A stretch of 17,840 nucleotides of DNA from JADFOB01 sp046753625 (GCA_046753625.1 JBHHUB010000075.1:1-17840); one strand, 5' to 3'. Positions 1-6,949 are shown, counted from the stretch's first letter. Notes: generated by a model from the sequence alone, not told the origin. Numbers and translations: made by a program.

Positions 1-72
1 GCGGGTGTAGCTCAGTGGTAGAGCGTCACGTTGCCAACGTGAATGTCGTGAGTTCGAATCTCATCACCCGCT
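1..72 (+). tRNA. tRNA-Gly (anticodon GCC)
   Basis: A complete cloverleaf can be drawn. The acceptor stem gcgggtg (1-7) pairs with cacccgc (65-71), with T72 as discriminator. The anticodon stem tcacg (26-30) pairs with cgtga (38-42) around the 7-base loop ttgccaa (31-37), giving anticodon GCC at 33-35, which reads GGC/GGT glycine codons. The T-arm holds the standard ttcgaat loop. CCA is not encoded, so it must be added after transcription. The promoter lies outside the window. Confidence 0.97.
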
Positions 73-79
73 GTCCAAA

Positions 80-110
80 AACCGGCTTTTTCAGCCGAAA
101 AACGCCGGTT
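80..110 (+). terminator. nested hairpin after tRNA-Gly
   Basis: The arm aaccggc (80-86) pairs with gccggtt (104-110). Inside it, ttttt (87-91) pairs with aaaaa (98-102), leaving loop cagccg and one bulged C. It sits 8 bases after the tRNA and could end its transcript or guide 3' processing. A clean T-tract does not follow, so intrinsic termination is uncertain. Confidence 0.5.
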
Positions 111-185
111 CCGCCCCCATGATACTTGCTGTGATGTCTGCCCGCACAGGGCGGATGGCGTGCTCACCAACATACGGGAGAGACC

Positions 186-1301
186 ATGAGCGCCTCTGCG
201 TCCGTCAAGCGTATTGGGATACTTACTGGAGGTGGTGACTGTCCCGGCCTAAACGCCGTTATTCGGGCGGTCACCAAAGCCGCCATCACGTGCCACGAGC
301 TGGAGGTATTCGGTGTCGAGGACGGCTATCTGGGCCTCATCGAGGACCGAATCCGCCCGCTTGGTATGGATGACGTCTCCAACATCCTCGATCTCGGCGG
401 CACGATCCTGGGCACGAGCAACAAGGCCGACCCCGGCCGGTACTGCGTCGGATGCGGCCTGGACGGCTCTATGATCTTTGAAGACGTGACCGACCGCGTA
501 GTCCAACGCGCCCGCACGCATGGGCTGGACGTACTCGTGTGCATCGGGGGTGACGGAACGATGTCCGGAGCGTGGCCGCTGATAGAACGCGGCGTCAAAA
601 TCGTCGGCGTACCCAAGACGATCGATAACGACCTTATGCATACCGAAATCACGTTCGGGTTCAACACCGCGGTCGCGACTGCCACGGAAGCGCTGGATCG
701 GATCCGCACGACGGCCGCCAGCCACCACCGGGTCATGCTCGTGGAGATGATGGGACGCAATGCCGGATGGCTTGCCCTCCACGCGGCGGCGGCTAGCGGC
801 GCGGACATCGTGCTCATCCCTGAAATCGAATACGACCTCGATGCCGTTTGCGCGCTCTGTCTCGAACGAAGTGAGCACCACAAGGCCTATACCATCGTGG
901 CCGTCTCCGAGGGCGCCAAGCCCAAAGGGGGGAGTGTAGTTGTGGACCAAGTCGTCCACGAATCGCCCGATCCTGTTCGATTGGGCGGCGTGAGCGAGGT
1001 TCTTTGCGATCAGATCGCCCAGCGAACCCACTTGGAATGCCGGGCGACCATTTTGGGGCACGTCCAACGCGGCGGCAGGCCCACCGCCCATGACCGCGTG
1101 CTGGGCACGCGATTCGGCCACCATGCCATCAAGATGATCCTGGCGGGCACCTTCAACGACATGGCCGCCATGCAGGCGGGTGCGTTGACGAGCGTCCCCA
1201 TTAGCGAGGTGGCAGATCGGCAACGCCTGGTCCCCTTGGACGACCCGCTGGTTGCAGCCCTCAGGGCCATCGGTGTCTCCTTCGGCGAACCGTTGCGATG
1301 A
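186..1301 (+). CDS. pfkA: 6-phosphofructokinase (PfkA family, likely ATP-dependent)
   Basis: This enzyme phosphorylates fructose 6-phosphate to the 1,6-bisphosphate in cytoplasmic glycolysis. The 371-residue protein carries the whole PfkA signature: GGGDCPG (15-21), GGDGT (121-125), PKTIDND (143-149) with the presumed catalytic base D147, the MGR motif (189-191), and RATILGHVQRGG (286-297). Gly124 in GGDGT is the state linked to ATP use, because pyrophosphate enzymes carry Asp there. Lys144 in PKTIDND is typical of the PPi and mixed long group rather than the E. coli type, which has Gly. The start is ATG with GGGAG at 176-180, 5 bases upstream. The gene follows tRNA-Gly in the same direction, and a small ORF overlaps its stop codon. 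The family is certain. The phosphoryl donor is inferred from one residue. Confidence 0.95.
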   Translation: MSASASVKRIGILTGGGDCPGLNAVIRAVTKAAITCHELEVFGVEDGYLGLIEDRIRPLGMDDVSNILDLGGTILGTSNKADPGRYCVGCGLDGSMIFEDVTDRVVQRARTHGLDVLVCIGGDGTMSGAWPLIERGVKIVGVPKTIDNDLMHTEITFGFNTAVATATEALDRIRTTAASHHRVMLVEMMGRNAGWLALHAAAASGADIVLIPEIEYDLDAVCALCLERSEHHKAYTIVAVSEGAKPKGGSVVVDQVVHESPDPVRLGGVSEVLCDQIAQRTHLECRATILGHVQRGGRPTAHDRVLGTRFGHHAIKMILAGTFNDMAAMQAGALTSVPISEVADRQRLVPLDDPLVAALRAIGVSFGEPLR

Positions 1302-1447
1302 AGCTCGGGTCATCGTTTGGCCATGGGCAACGAATGGGAATCCGCATTGCGGAACTTGCGAAGGATGTCGAGCCTCAATCGGACGCCGGCCTGCCCGCGG
1401 GGTCGCCGGCCGAACGTGTTGCCGATCACCTGCGGGGTGTCCACTGA
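1298..1447 (+). CDS. possible 49-aa small protein overlapping the pfk stop (ATGA)
   Basis: An ATG at 1298 overlaps the phosphofructokinase TGA by four bases, the classical arrangement for translational coupling. The ORF has 49 codons and ends with TGA at 1445-1447. The product begins MKLGSSFGHGQRMGIRIAEL and contains a plausible amphipathic stretch, RIAELAKDVEPQ. A second in-frame ATG lies at codon 13. I recognise no family, no signal peptide and no membrane segment. A chance ORF remains quite possible in such GC-rich DNA. The support is only the overlap and the unremarkable codon use. Confidence 0.35.
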   Translation: MKLGSSFGHGQRMGIRIAELAKDVEPQSDAGLPAGSPAERVADHLRGVH

Positions 1448-1549
1448 AGAGGGCGACAGGAGAAGTCAGGTAGGGGAGAGCACAGGCTCGCGATGGGGAG
1501 CAGCGGCGGGCAGGTGTCGACGCGGGCGCCCAGGGCCGACGAGAACACC

Positions 1550-1601
1550 CTAACATTTTTCTAACATCCGGCTTGCCGATGGACCGATAATGGGGTACAT
1601 T
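1550..1601 (+). promoter_or_regulatory. promoter region of the PfkB-type kinase with an 11-bp-spaced direct repeat
   Basis: CTAACAT occurs at 1550-1556 and again at 1561-1567, separated by TTTT, so the copies are one helical turn apart. Two promoter readings follow. One is GATAAT (1586-1591) with the second repeat in the -35 position. The other is TTGCCG (1573-1578), a 17-bp spacer, then TACATT (1596-1601). The 7-4-7 arrangement resembles PhoB/PhoP-type boxes. The regulator is inferred, not shown. Confidence 0.4.
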
Positions 1602-1672
1602 GCTGTGTGGTGCCAGCGGGCCGTAGTGTCGGTTCGCCCTGGCGGATCGTGACGACAAACGGAGGAATCGGC

Positions 1673-2578
1673 GTGTCTCTATTGGTTACGGGCAGCATCG
1701 GCATTGATACGGTTGAATCGCCGCACGGGCGAGTAGAAAGCGTGCTCGGCGGTTCGGCGGTCTATTTTTCCTTCGCGGCCGCTCATTACGCTCCGGTTCG
1801 GCTGGTCGGAGTTGTGGGAGATGACTTCCCGGAGACGTTTCGGACCTGCTTGCAGGAACGTGGGATCGACCTGCGCGGTCTTGAAGTGCGGGCCGGGAGT
1901 AAGACGTTTCGCTGGACCGGCCGGTACGCCGGGGATATGAACGAAGCGGAAACCGTCGGGGTCGATCTGAACGTCCTGGCTGAGCGAGGCCCCCAAGTTC
2001 CGGATGCATTCGCGGATAGCAAGGTGGTTTTTCTGGCCAACACGCATCCGGATCTACAGCGGGAGCTTGTATCGCAAGTCGAAAGTCCACGGACGGTCGT
2101 GTGCGACACGATGAATCTTTGGATCGAGAATGAGCGCGACGCGCTGCTCGCAACACTTAAGAAAGTACATGGCGTCATCATCAACGATGCCGAGGCGCGT
2201 CAGCTTACGGGCAAGGTGAATCTGATCGAGGCCGGGGAATCCATGCTCGACTTGGGTCCGCAGTTTGTGATCGTGAAGAAAGGTGAACACGGCGCACTGC
2301 TCGTCACGCGGGAGGGCCCAGTGGCGATTCCGGCGTTTCCCACCAAGGACGTTCGCGACCCGACCGGTGCCGGCGACAGCTTTGCCGGGGGCGTGTTGGG
2401 CTATCTTTGCGAGCAAGGTGATGCGTCGCCGGCGACGTTGCGGCGGGCCTTGGTGCGTGGCACGGTGGCGGCCTCGTTTACGATCGAGGATTTTTCGCTC
2501 AATCGGGTCCGGTCTCTCAAACGCGAAGAGGTTGACCGCCGGGTGCGTGCGTTTCTTGCCACGCTGAAGTTTGAGTAG
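1673..2578 (+). CDS. PfkB/ribokinase-family sugar kinase
   Basis: A cytoplasmic kinase of the PfkB (ribokinase) fold that transfers the ATP gamma-phosphate to a small alcohol substrate, usually a sugar or nucleoside. The GTG start at 1673 is chosen because GGAGG (1661-1665) precedes it by 7 bases and the conserved sequence begins immediately after it; the frame stays open back to 1607. The product is 301 residues. Visible features are the N-terminal GG pair of the substrate site (26-27), the ND-E sequence (INDAEARQL) near the middle, and the C-terminal signature DPTGAGDSFAGG (229-240), in which D235 is the expected catalytic base and GAGD forms the anion hole. The substrate cannot be read from sequence. 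It is not a duplicate of the neighbouring PfkA-type gene, since the two folds are unrelated. It has its own upstream promoter region and is followed by a repeat-rich spacer. Confidence 0.9.
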   Translation: MSLLVTGSIGIDTVESPHGRVESVLGGSAVYFSFAAAHYAPVRLVGVVGDDFPETFRTCLQERGIDLRGLEVRAGSKTFRWTGRYAGDMNEAETVGVDLNVLAERGPQVPDAFADSKVVFLANTHPDLQRELVSQVESPRTVVCDTMNLWIENERDALLATLKKVHGVIINDAEARQLTGKVNLIEAGESMLDLGPQFVIVKKGEHGALLVTREGPVAIPAFPTKDVRDPTGAGDSFAGGVLGYLCEQGDASPATLRRALVRGTVAASFTIEDFSLNRVRSLKREEVDRRVRAFLATLKFE

Positions 2579-3015
2579 GGCGTTGTTGGCTCGGTGCATG
2601 ACAATATCGGCGGCTGTGATTGCAGGCTGAAAGCCTGCTCTATAGAAGCCGGAGGCAAGCGCATCGTCGCCTGCCTGTGCGGGTACGCACGCAGACAGGC
2701 CCCCGGATCATGGCACCACTCAACCGACCGATGCTGTAAGGGGCGGCGTTTCTGTGAGGTGTGCGCGACATGGCGCTTAGACGACCCATTCAGGGTTGAA
2801 TATGATGGGGTCGGCGGAGACCGTGGGGCCGCCCGGAGTGGACCCACGGCTACGGTAGCGCAGCCCTTCAGGCTGCAGTAAAGAAGGATCGCAGGCTTCC
2901 AGCTTGCAGGAAACAACGGCGCCCAAGCCGCCGCAAGTGTCAGGCACCCCTGTTGGCTCGGCGATTCGATGAGCGTATGGCGCCAACCCCCGGCTGCGAT
3001 GAAGATGCGACAAGG
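2579..3015. repeat. intergenic cluster of REP-like hairpins
   Basis: No gene is convincing in this 437-bp spacer. It holds several short inverted repeats: gcaggct-gaa-agcctgc (2622-2638), a 32-bp imperfect palindrome (2669-2700), ccgtggg/cccacgg (2821-2827 with 2843-2849), gcagcc-cttca-ggctgc (2860-2876) and gcaggct-tcc-agcttgc (2891-2907). Three share a GCAGSCT-type core, so they look like members of one dispersed family. The direct repeat tgttggctcgg occurs at 2584-2594 and 2951-2961, enclosing all of them. This suggests an inserted block, though chance cannot be excluded. Confidence 0.65.
2669..2700. repeat. 32-bp imperfect palindrome
   Basis: The left arm gcctgcctgtgcg (2669-2681) faces the right arm cgcacgcagacaggc (2686-2700), with one mismatch and a two-base asymmetry. 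The arms can form a long hairpin in either strand. It differs in sequence from the three GCAGSCT hairpins in the same spacer. Confidence 0.55.
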
Positions 3016-3579
3016 ATGAAGCGGCTGTTTGTGGCGATCGAGTTGGATGATGCGGTTCGTGGCGTACTTGACCACGCGCGGGTCCGATTGGCTCGATCGT
3101 GCGATGGCGTCCGTTGGGTCCAGCCGGAGTTGATGCACCTGACGCTACGGTTCTTGGGCGACGTGGCGGATGGGGACGTAGCTGAGGTGTGTGCCGCGGT
3201 TGAGGATGTCGCCCGTGATTGCAAGCCATTCGGGATCGAATTGGGCCGGGCGGGATGTTTTCCCCGGCGGGGTCCGGTTCGGGTTCTATGGGTTGGAGTG
3301 GAGGAGCCGACAGGCGCGCTGGTTGGCTGCGCGGGCGCCGTCTCCAAGGCGATAGAATCGCTTGGTTTCGAGCCAGACCGTCAGGGCTTTTCGGCTCACA
3401 TTACCCTTGGGCGCGCTCGCGCGGATCGCAGCGACGGCGCGATGCGGTCGGCTGTCGAGCGTTGGAACGTCGTCCGGGAACGGATGGACGTGAATGCCAT
3501 GGCGTTGATCGCTTCAGTTCTGACGCCGCAAGGTCCGGTCTACTCGCCGGTTTGCCAGGCCCGCTTCGGCGGGATTTAG
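3016..3579 (+). CDS. thpR: RNA 2',3'-cyclic phosphodiesterase (2H family)
   Basis: A member of the 2H phosphoesterase (LigT/ThpR) family, which hydrolyses 2',3'-cyclic phosphate RNA ends to 2'-phosphates. The two defining HxTx motifs are present, HLTLRFLG (H41) and HITLGRAR (H128), in the usual spacing. The sequence opens with MKRLFVAIEL, the expected first beta strand. From ATG 3016 it is 187 residues, close to the 176 of E. coli ThpR. The frame is open to 2953, and ATG 2977 would add 13 residues without matching family sequence. A Shine-Dalgarno is poorly placed for 3016 (aagg touches the start codon), so the start is not certain. It lies 40 bases before recA. thpR/ligT next to recA is a known arrangement in several bacterial groups, and co-transcription is likely. 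Confidence 0.92.
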   Translation: MKRLFVAIELDDAVRGVLDHARVRLARSCDGVRWVQPELMHLTLRFLGDVADGDVAEVCAAVEDVARDCKPFGIELGRAGCFPRRGPVRVLWVGVEEPTGALVGCAGAVSKAIESLGFEPDRQGFSAHITLGRARADRSDGAMRSAVERWNVVRERMDVNAMALIASVLTPQGPVYSPVCQARFGGI

Positions 3580-3619
3580 AGTGCACATGAGGTAAGAGCA
3601 CCAGAGAAGGGATAGTACA

Positions 3620-4753
3620 ATGCGCGTGGTTACGGAAGAGACGCAATCGAGCAAACGGGACGCGGCCTTGGGCCGGGCACTTCAGCAGATCGAGAAGGCC
3701 TACGGCAAGGGCGCCATCATGCAGCTCGACAAGATGGGCGCCGACGTCGAGGGACTCTCCACCGGAACGCTTTCACTAGACTTGGCCCTGGGCGGCAGAG
3801 GGCTGCCGCGCGGGCGGGTCGTTGAGATGTTCGGCCCGGAGTCTTCCGGGAAGACCACGTTGGCGCTGCACGTCGCTGCCGAGGCGCAACATGAAGGTGG
3901 CGTGGCAGCGATGGTGGATGCCGAGCACGCACTCAATCCCGCGTGGGCCAAGAAATGCGGCATTGATTTGGAGAAGCTGCTGGTCAGTCAACCCGAATCC
4001 GGCGAGGAGGCCCTTTCCATTACGGAAATGTTGGTGCGGAGCGGATCGGTGGACGTCATCATTGTGGACTCCGTGGCGGCGCTCATCCCCCGCGCGGAAA
4101 TCGAGGGCGAAATCGGCGATTCGCATGTGGCAACGCAGGCCCGCCTGATGAGCCAGGCACTGCGCAAACTCACGGCCGCCATCGGCAAATCGCGCACGAT
4201 CGTCATTTTCATCAATCAAATTCGAATGAAAATCGGCGTGATGTTCGGCAATCCCGAAACCACACCCGGTGGTCGTGCCTTGAAGTTCTACTCCTCCGTT
4301 CGCCTCGACATCCGGCGGATTTCGTCCATCAAGGAAGGGGACGCCATCGTCGGCAGCCGGGTCCGGGCCAAGGTTGTCAAGAACAAGGTGGCGGCTCCGT
4401 TCCGTCAATCCGAATTCGACATCATGTTTGACACGGGAATCAGCCCTGAAGGCGATCTGATCGACATGGCGATCGAAGACGACATCGTCGACAAGAGCGG
4501 GGCGTGGTTCAGCTACAAGAGTGTTCGGCTCGGTCAGGGTCGGGAAAATGCCAAGCAATTCCTTCGAGACAATGTCGACGTTTACGAATCGATCCGCGCC
4601 GAATTGGTTGAGAAACGCCTTCCGACGGCAAATGATAACGAATCAGATAAGGTATCCTCGGGCGCTCCCCACGCGAAAGGTCCGAAGACCAAGGCTCCAT
4701 CCAAGCCTGCTGTCGCTGCGAAATCGGCCGTCAAACGCAAGAAACGAGCCTGA
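3620..4753 (+). CDS. recA: recombinase RecA
   Basis: RecA is the ATP-dependent strand-exchange protein of homologous recombination and the co-protease of the SOS response. The 377-residue product has Walker A GPESSGKT (72-79), the catalytic glutamate in DAEHAL (E102), Walker B VIIVD (146-150), loop L2 around FGNPETTPGG (209-218), and strongly conserved FINQIRMKIGVMFGNPETT. The position equivalent to E. coli Tyr103, which stacks on the ATP base, is Trp109. The C-terminal 37 residues carry about 11 Lys/Arg and only two acidic residues, the reverse of the acidic regulatory tail of E. coli RecA. The start ATG has aaggg (3607-3611) 8 bases upstream. I saw no obvious LexA-type box in the 40 bases before it. 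A hairpin follows the stop; recX is not adjacent. Confidence 0.98.
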   Translation: MRVVTEETQSSKRDAALGRALQQIEKAYGKGAIMQLDKMGADVEGLSTGTLSLDLALGGRGLPRGRVVEMFGPESSGKTTLALHVAAEAQHEGGVAAMVDAEHALNPAWAKKCGIDLEKLLVSQPESGEEALSITEMLVRSGSVDVIIVDSVAALIPRAEIEGEIGDSHVATQARLMSQALRKLTAAIGKSRTIVIFINQIRMKIGVMFGNPETTPGGRALKFYSSVRLDIRRISSIKEGDAIVGSRVRAKVVKNKVAAPFRQSEFDIMFDTGISPEGDLIDMAIEDDIVDKSGAWFSYKSVRLGQGRENAKQFLRDNVDVYESIRAELVEKRLPTANDNESDKVSSGAPHAKGPKTKAPSKPAVAAKSAVKRKKRA

Positions 4754-4763
4754 TCCTCGTAAG

Positions 4764-4784
4764 CGGGTCGTCCCGGGCGACCCG
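4764..4784 (+). terminator. hairpin downstream of recA
   Basis: The arms cgggtcg (4764-4770) and cgacccg (4778-4784) pair perfectly around a 7-base loop, 10 bases after the recA stop. There is no T-tract, so it may act as an RNA 3'-end stabiliser or need Rho. Confidence 0.45.
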
Positions 4785-4876
4785 ATGGATCAACGCAATC
4801 CAAGCGTCAAGTGACGCGTCCGGTAATCCGACAAATACCCGGCAGGCGTGCGGGCTGACGCCGCCCCTCGGCTGGG

Positions 4877-6193
4877 GTGCGCCCGCTGCCCGGTCGGGTA
4901 ATCCGGATGCCGACCTTGTCCAGAGTTGTTAGAACCAAAAGCGGCGAGGCCGGTCACCCGACGGCGACCGACCATGGCCGGCTTCGCGACGCCGCGCGGG
5001 CTGACATCCGCGGCGCGGCACTTCCGAGCGTTAACGGCTCGAGTGATGATGTGTCGGCTCCCGTGCTGTTGCTCGGTCCGCCACGCGATACCGTGGGGGG
5101 CATGTCGAGCGTGATGCAGCAGATGGCATCGCTTGATATGGGTGGCCGGTACCGGTTCCAGCCGTTTCATGCCACGGCCGCCCCGCCGGAACACGAAGGC
5201 GTCGTATCGAAGATCATCCGACATGTACGGCACCTGGGCGCGCTTCGCGCCGCGATTCGGGATTGCGGTGCTGCGATCGCCCATATCCATACATGCAGCG
5301 GCGTCTCATTTGCCCGATCAGCCGCTGACTTGATCGTGGCACGCCATGCCCGCTGCAAGACAGTGCTTCACATCCATGGTGCCAAGTTCGATCAGTTTTT
5401 TGATTCGCTGGGACCGGGTCGCCGAACAACGGTCGCCGGTGTGATGCGGTTGCCGGACTGCGTCATTGCGCTTTCCGACGCCTGGCAAAAGAAACTCCAG
5501 GCCATGGCACCGGGTGCGCGGATCGTTGTCATGGAAAATGCTACGGCGATTCCCCACGGCGCGGGCGACGTGCGAAGCGACGGACCTTGCCGTTTTCTTT
5601 TGTTGGGGCGCATGGATGTCTGGAAAGGGATCGATGATCTCTTGGACGCGGCTGCAATCCTTAAGAATCACCATGTGCCGTTTCAACTGACGCTGGCCGG
5701 TCCGTCCGGGACCGCCGGCGATGCGCACACGATTGGCGGCAAGATAGCGGCACGCGGATTGCGGCCGGTCGTGCATTATGCGGGGCCGGTGTTCGGAGCC
5801 GAGAAGGATCGCCTCCTGCGCGAAGCCGACGTCTATGTTCAACCCAGCCACAACGAAGGCATGCCGATCGCCCTGCTGGAGGCGCTGGCCCACGGCCTGG
5901 CGGTGGTCGCCACGCGCGTCGGCGCCGTCCCCGAGGTCATCGAGCACGGACGAGAAGGACTTCTTGTGGATGCCACATGTGTCACGCCTCTGGCGTCGGC
6001 GATGGAGACGCTGGGCCGGGACAACGCCGTGCGCCGGACCATGTCGAAGGCAGCGCAACGGCTGGCCCGCAGCCGATTCGGCTTGCGGCGATTACAAACC
6101 GACTTGCTGGCGATTTACGACGGCTTGTGTGCCACCGGCAAACCGGGCAGTCTATTCGCGCCCACCGCGCCGAGGCGCGGGCGCGCTCGCTGA
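4877..6193 (+). CDS. glycosyltransferase family 4 (GT-B fold)
   Basis: A retaining GT4 glycosyltransferase that moves a sugar from a nucleotide donor to an envelope or exopolysaccharide acceptor. The acceptor-side domain begins near VLLLGPPRDTVGGMSSVMQ, where the GGM glycine loop is typical of GT4. The donor domain starts at LLLGRMDVWKGIDDLLDA. The E-x7-E motif, EGMPIALLE, lies at about residues 327-335, followed by GLAVVATRVGAVPEVI. No signal peptide or membrane segment is evident, so it probably works at the cytoplasmic face. The start is uncertain: GTG 4877 gives 438 residues, ATG 4907 gives 428, and clear homology begins only about 62 residues in. No good Shine-Dalgarno is visible for either. 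The Arg-rich C-terminus (RRGRAR) ends one base before the convergent minus-strand gene. Substrates cannot be predicted. Confidence 0.9.
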   Translation: MRPLPGRVIRMPTLSRVVRTKSGEAGHPTATDHGRLRDAARADIRGAALPSVNGSSDDVSAPVLLLGPPRDTVGGMSSVMQQMASLDMGGRYRFQPFHATAAPPEHEGVVSKIIRHVRHLGALRAAIRDCGAAIAHIHTCSGVSFARSAADLIVARHARCKTVLHIHGAKFDQFFDSLGPGRRTTVAGVMRLPDCVIALSDAWQKKLQAMAPGARIVVMENATAIPHGAGDVRSDGPCRFLLLGRMDVWKGIDDLLDAAAILKNHHVPFQLTLAGPSGTAGDAHTIGGKIAARGLRPVVHYAGPVFGAEKDRLLREADVYVQPSHNEGMPIALLEALAHGLAVVATRVGAVPEVIEHGREGLLVDATCVTPLASAMETLGRDNAVRRTMSKAAQRLARSRFGLRRLQTDLLAIYDGLCATGKPGSLFAPTAPRRGRAR

Positions 6194-6194
6194 T

Positions 6195-6557
6195 TCAGGA
6201 CGGCGCATCCGAACTGGCTGGGGATGCCAATGCCTCGGCATCGGTTGCCGTGTTGATGTGATGCGCAACGGACGCCACCTTGCGGTAGCCCAGGTAGTGG
6301 ATGATCTCGAACACTTCGGACCAACTGGGAAAAGGCCGATCGTTGATCCGCTTGTACTCATCAATCGCCATGACGAATTCAAGCAGCTCTCCGGTGATTT
6401 CGCCTTCCTCGGCCGCTCGGCGCACCTCGCCGCGCCGCCGACCCGGTCCGCGCCGACGATCCATGCCGGAACGACGATCCGTTGCCTTTCCACGTGTGCC
6501 CGAGCCGCGCCGATCGGCACTGGCTCGACGATCTTGACCATCGTATTGATCTTGCAT
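6195..6557 (-). CDS. hypothetical protein with N-terminal DRR repeats and a conserved C-terminal domain
   Basis: A 120-residue protein of unknown function. The first 50 residues are dominated by arginine, with DRR triplets at 9, 15, 27 and 33 (spacings of 6, 12 and 6) followed by RRRGPGRRRGEVRRAAEE. Such a disordered basic segment could bind RNA, DNA or an acidic partner. Residues 55-95 form a compact predicted helical domain, ELLEFVMAIDEYKR then RPFPSWSEVFEIIHYLGYRKV. From memory, similar sequences recur in planctomycete hypothetical proteins, so this part is probably the functional core. The tail is Ala/Ser-rich. The start is ATG at 6557; no strong Shine-Dalgarno is seen. It lies downstream of the acidic-protein gene on the same strand and converges tail-to-tail on the glycosyltransferase with a 1-base gap and no terminator between them. 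Confidence 0.8.
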   Translation of the reverse strand: MQDQYDGQDRRASADRRGSGTRGKATDRRSGMDRRRGPGRRRGEVRRAAEEGEITGELLEFVMAIDEYKRINDRPFPSWSEVFEIIHYLGYRKVASVAHHINTATDAEALASPASSDAPS

Positions 6558-6623
6558 GTCTGGTGAATCGGAAAGATTCCCCAGCGGCTTGATGAGTGCA
6601 AAACGGTTCGCGGACCAAGCTTG

Positions 6624-6667
6624 GGCGCCGATAACGGATCGCGGCGCCGAAACCCGGCTGGGGGTTT
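6624..6667 (-). terminator. tandem hairpins between the two minus-strand hypothetical genes
   Basis: The first arms are ggcgccg (6624-6630) and cggcgcc (6642-6648). The second are aaaccc (6650-6655) and gggttt (6662-6667). They lie about 50 bases beyond the stop of the acidic-protein gene, reading on the minus strand. The T-tract is weak, so partial termination is the most that can be claimed. Confidence 0.35.
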
Positions 6668-6715
6668 GTATGGTTCAGGCAACGGGAGTGTGGCGCTGCT
6701 TCCCCGGTCGGATGA

Positions 6716-6949
6716 TTACTCGAAATCGTCGTCGCGCTCGTCCAGCGCGTCGTCTTCATCGGGATCCTGAAAACCACCATGGTCCGCATAAAACGGCGCA
6801 TAGTCGTCGGTGTCCTCGTCGTCGGTGGTTACCAGGCGACCGTCCTCGTCATCCGCAACAACGTCTTCAAGGACATCGTCTATCGGTCGCTCGTCGTCAT
6901 CCCATCCACCATCGTCGGCAGCTTCGTAGGTTGCTTTCACGCGTCGCAT
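6716..6949 (-). CDS. small highly acidic protein
   Basis: Unknown function. From the ATG at 6947-6949 the product has 77 residues, of which about 33 are Asp or Glu, beginning MRRVKATYEAADDGGWDDDERP and ending DERDDDFE. There is no membrane segment or cysteine. The same frame is open to an ATG at 7075 (119 residues), but that codon lies inside the spacer of a good promoter on this strand (7059-7088), so a transcript from it would start downstream and use the inner ATG. The extra 42 residues also look non-coding. A tagggga sequence almost touches the chosen start, which is not an ideal ribosome-binding site. The acidity suggests a disordered protein that mimics nucleic acid or binds a basic partner. 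The Arg-repeat protein encoded next on the same strand is one candidate. That is inference only. Confidence 0.65.
   Translation of the reverse strand: MRRVKATYEAADDGGWDDDERPIDDVLEDVVADDEDGRLVTTDDEDTDDYAPFYADHGGFQDPDEDDALDERDDDFE

Noticed and set aside
249..1658. 469-codon minus-strand ORF opposite pfk
   Set aside because: It mirrors the phosphofructokinase gene, shows no family motif, and runs on into the spacer. Long antisense frames are expected in GC-rich coding DNA.
3776..4558. 260-codon minus-strand ORF inside recA
   Set aside because: recA is unmistakable on the plus strand here. The antisense product has no recognisable motif.
4837..4848. 12-mer acccggcaggcg shared with 10663-10674
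   Set aside because: It is GC-rich and only two copies are seen, with no flanking similarity; probably chance.
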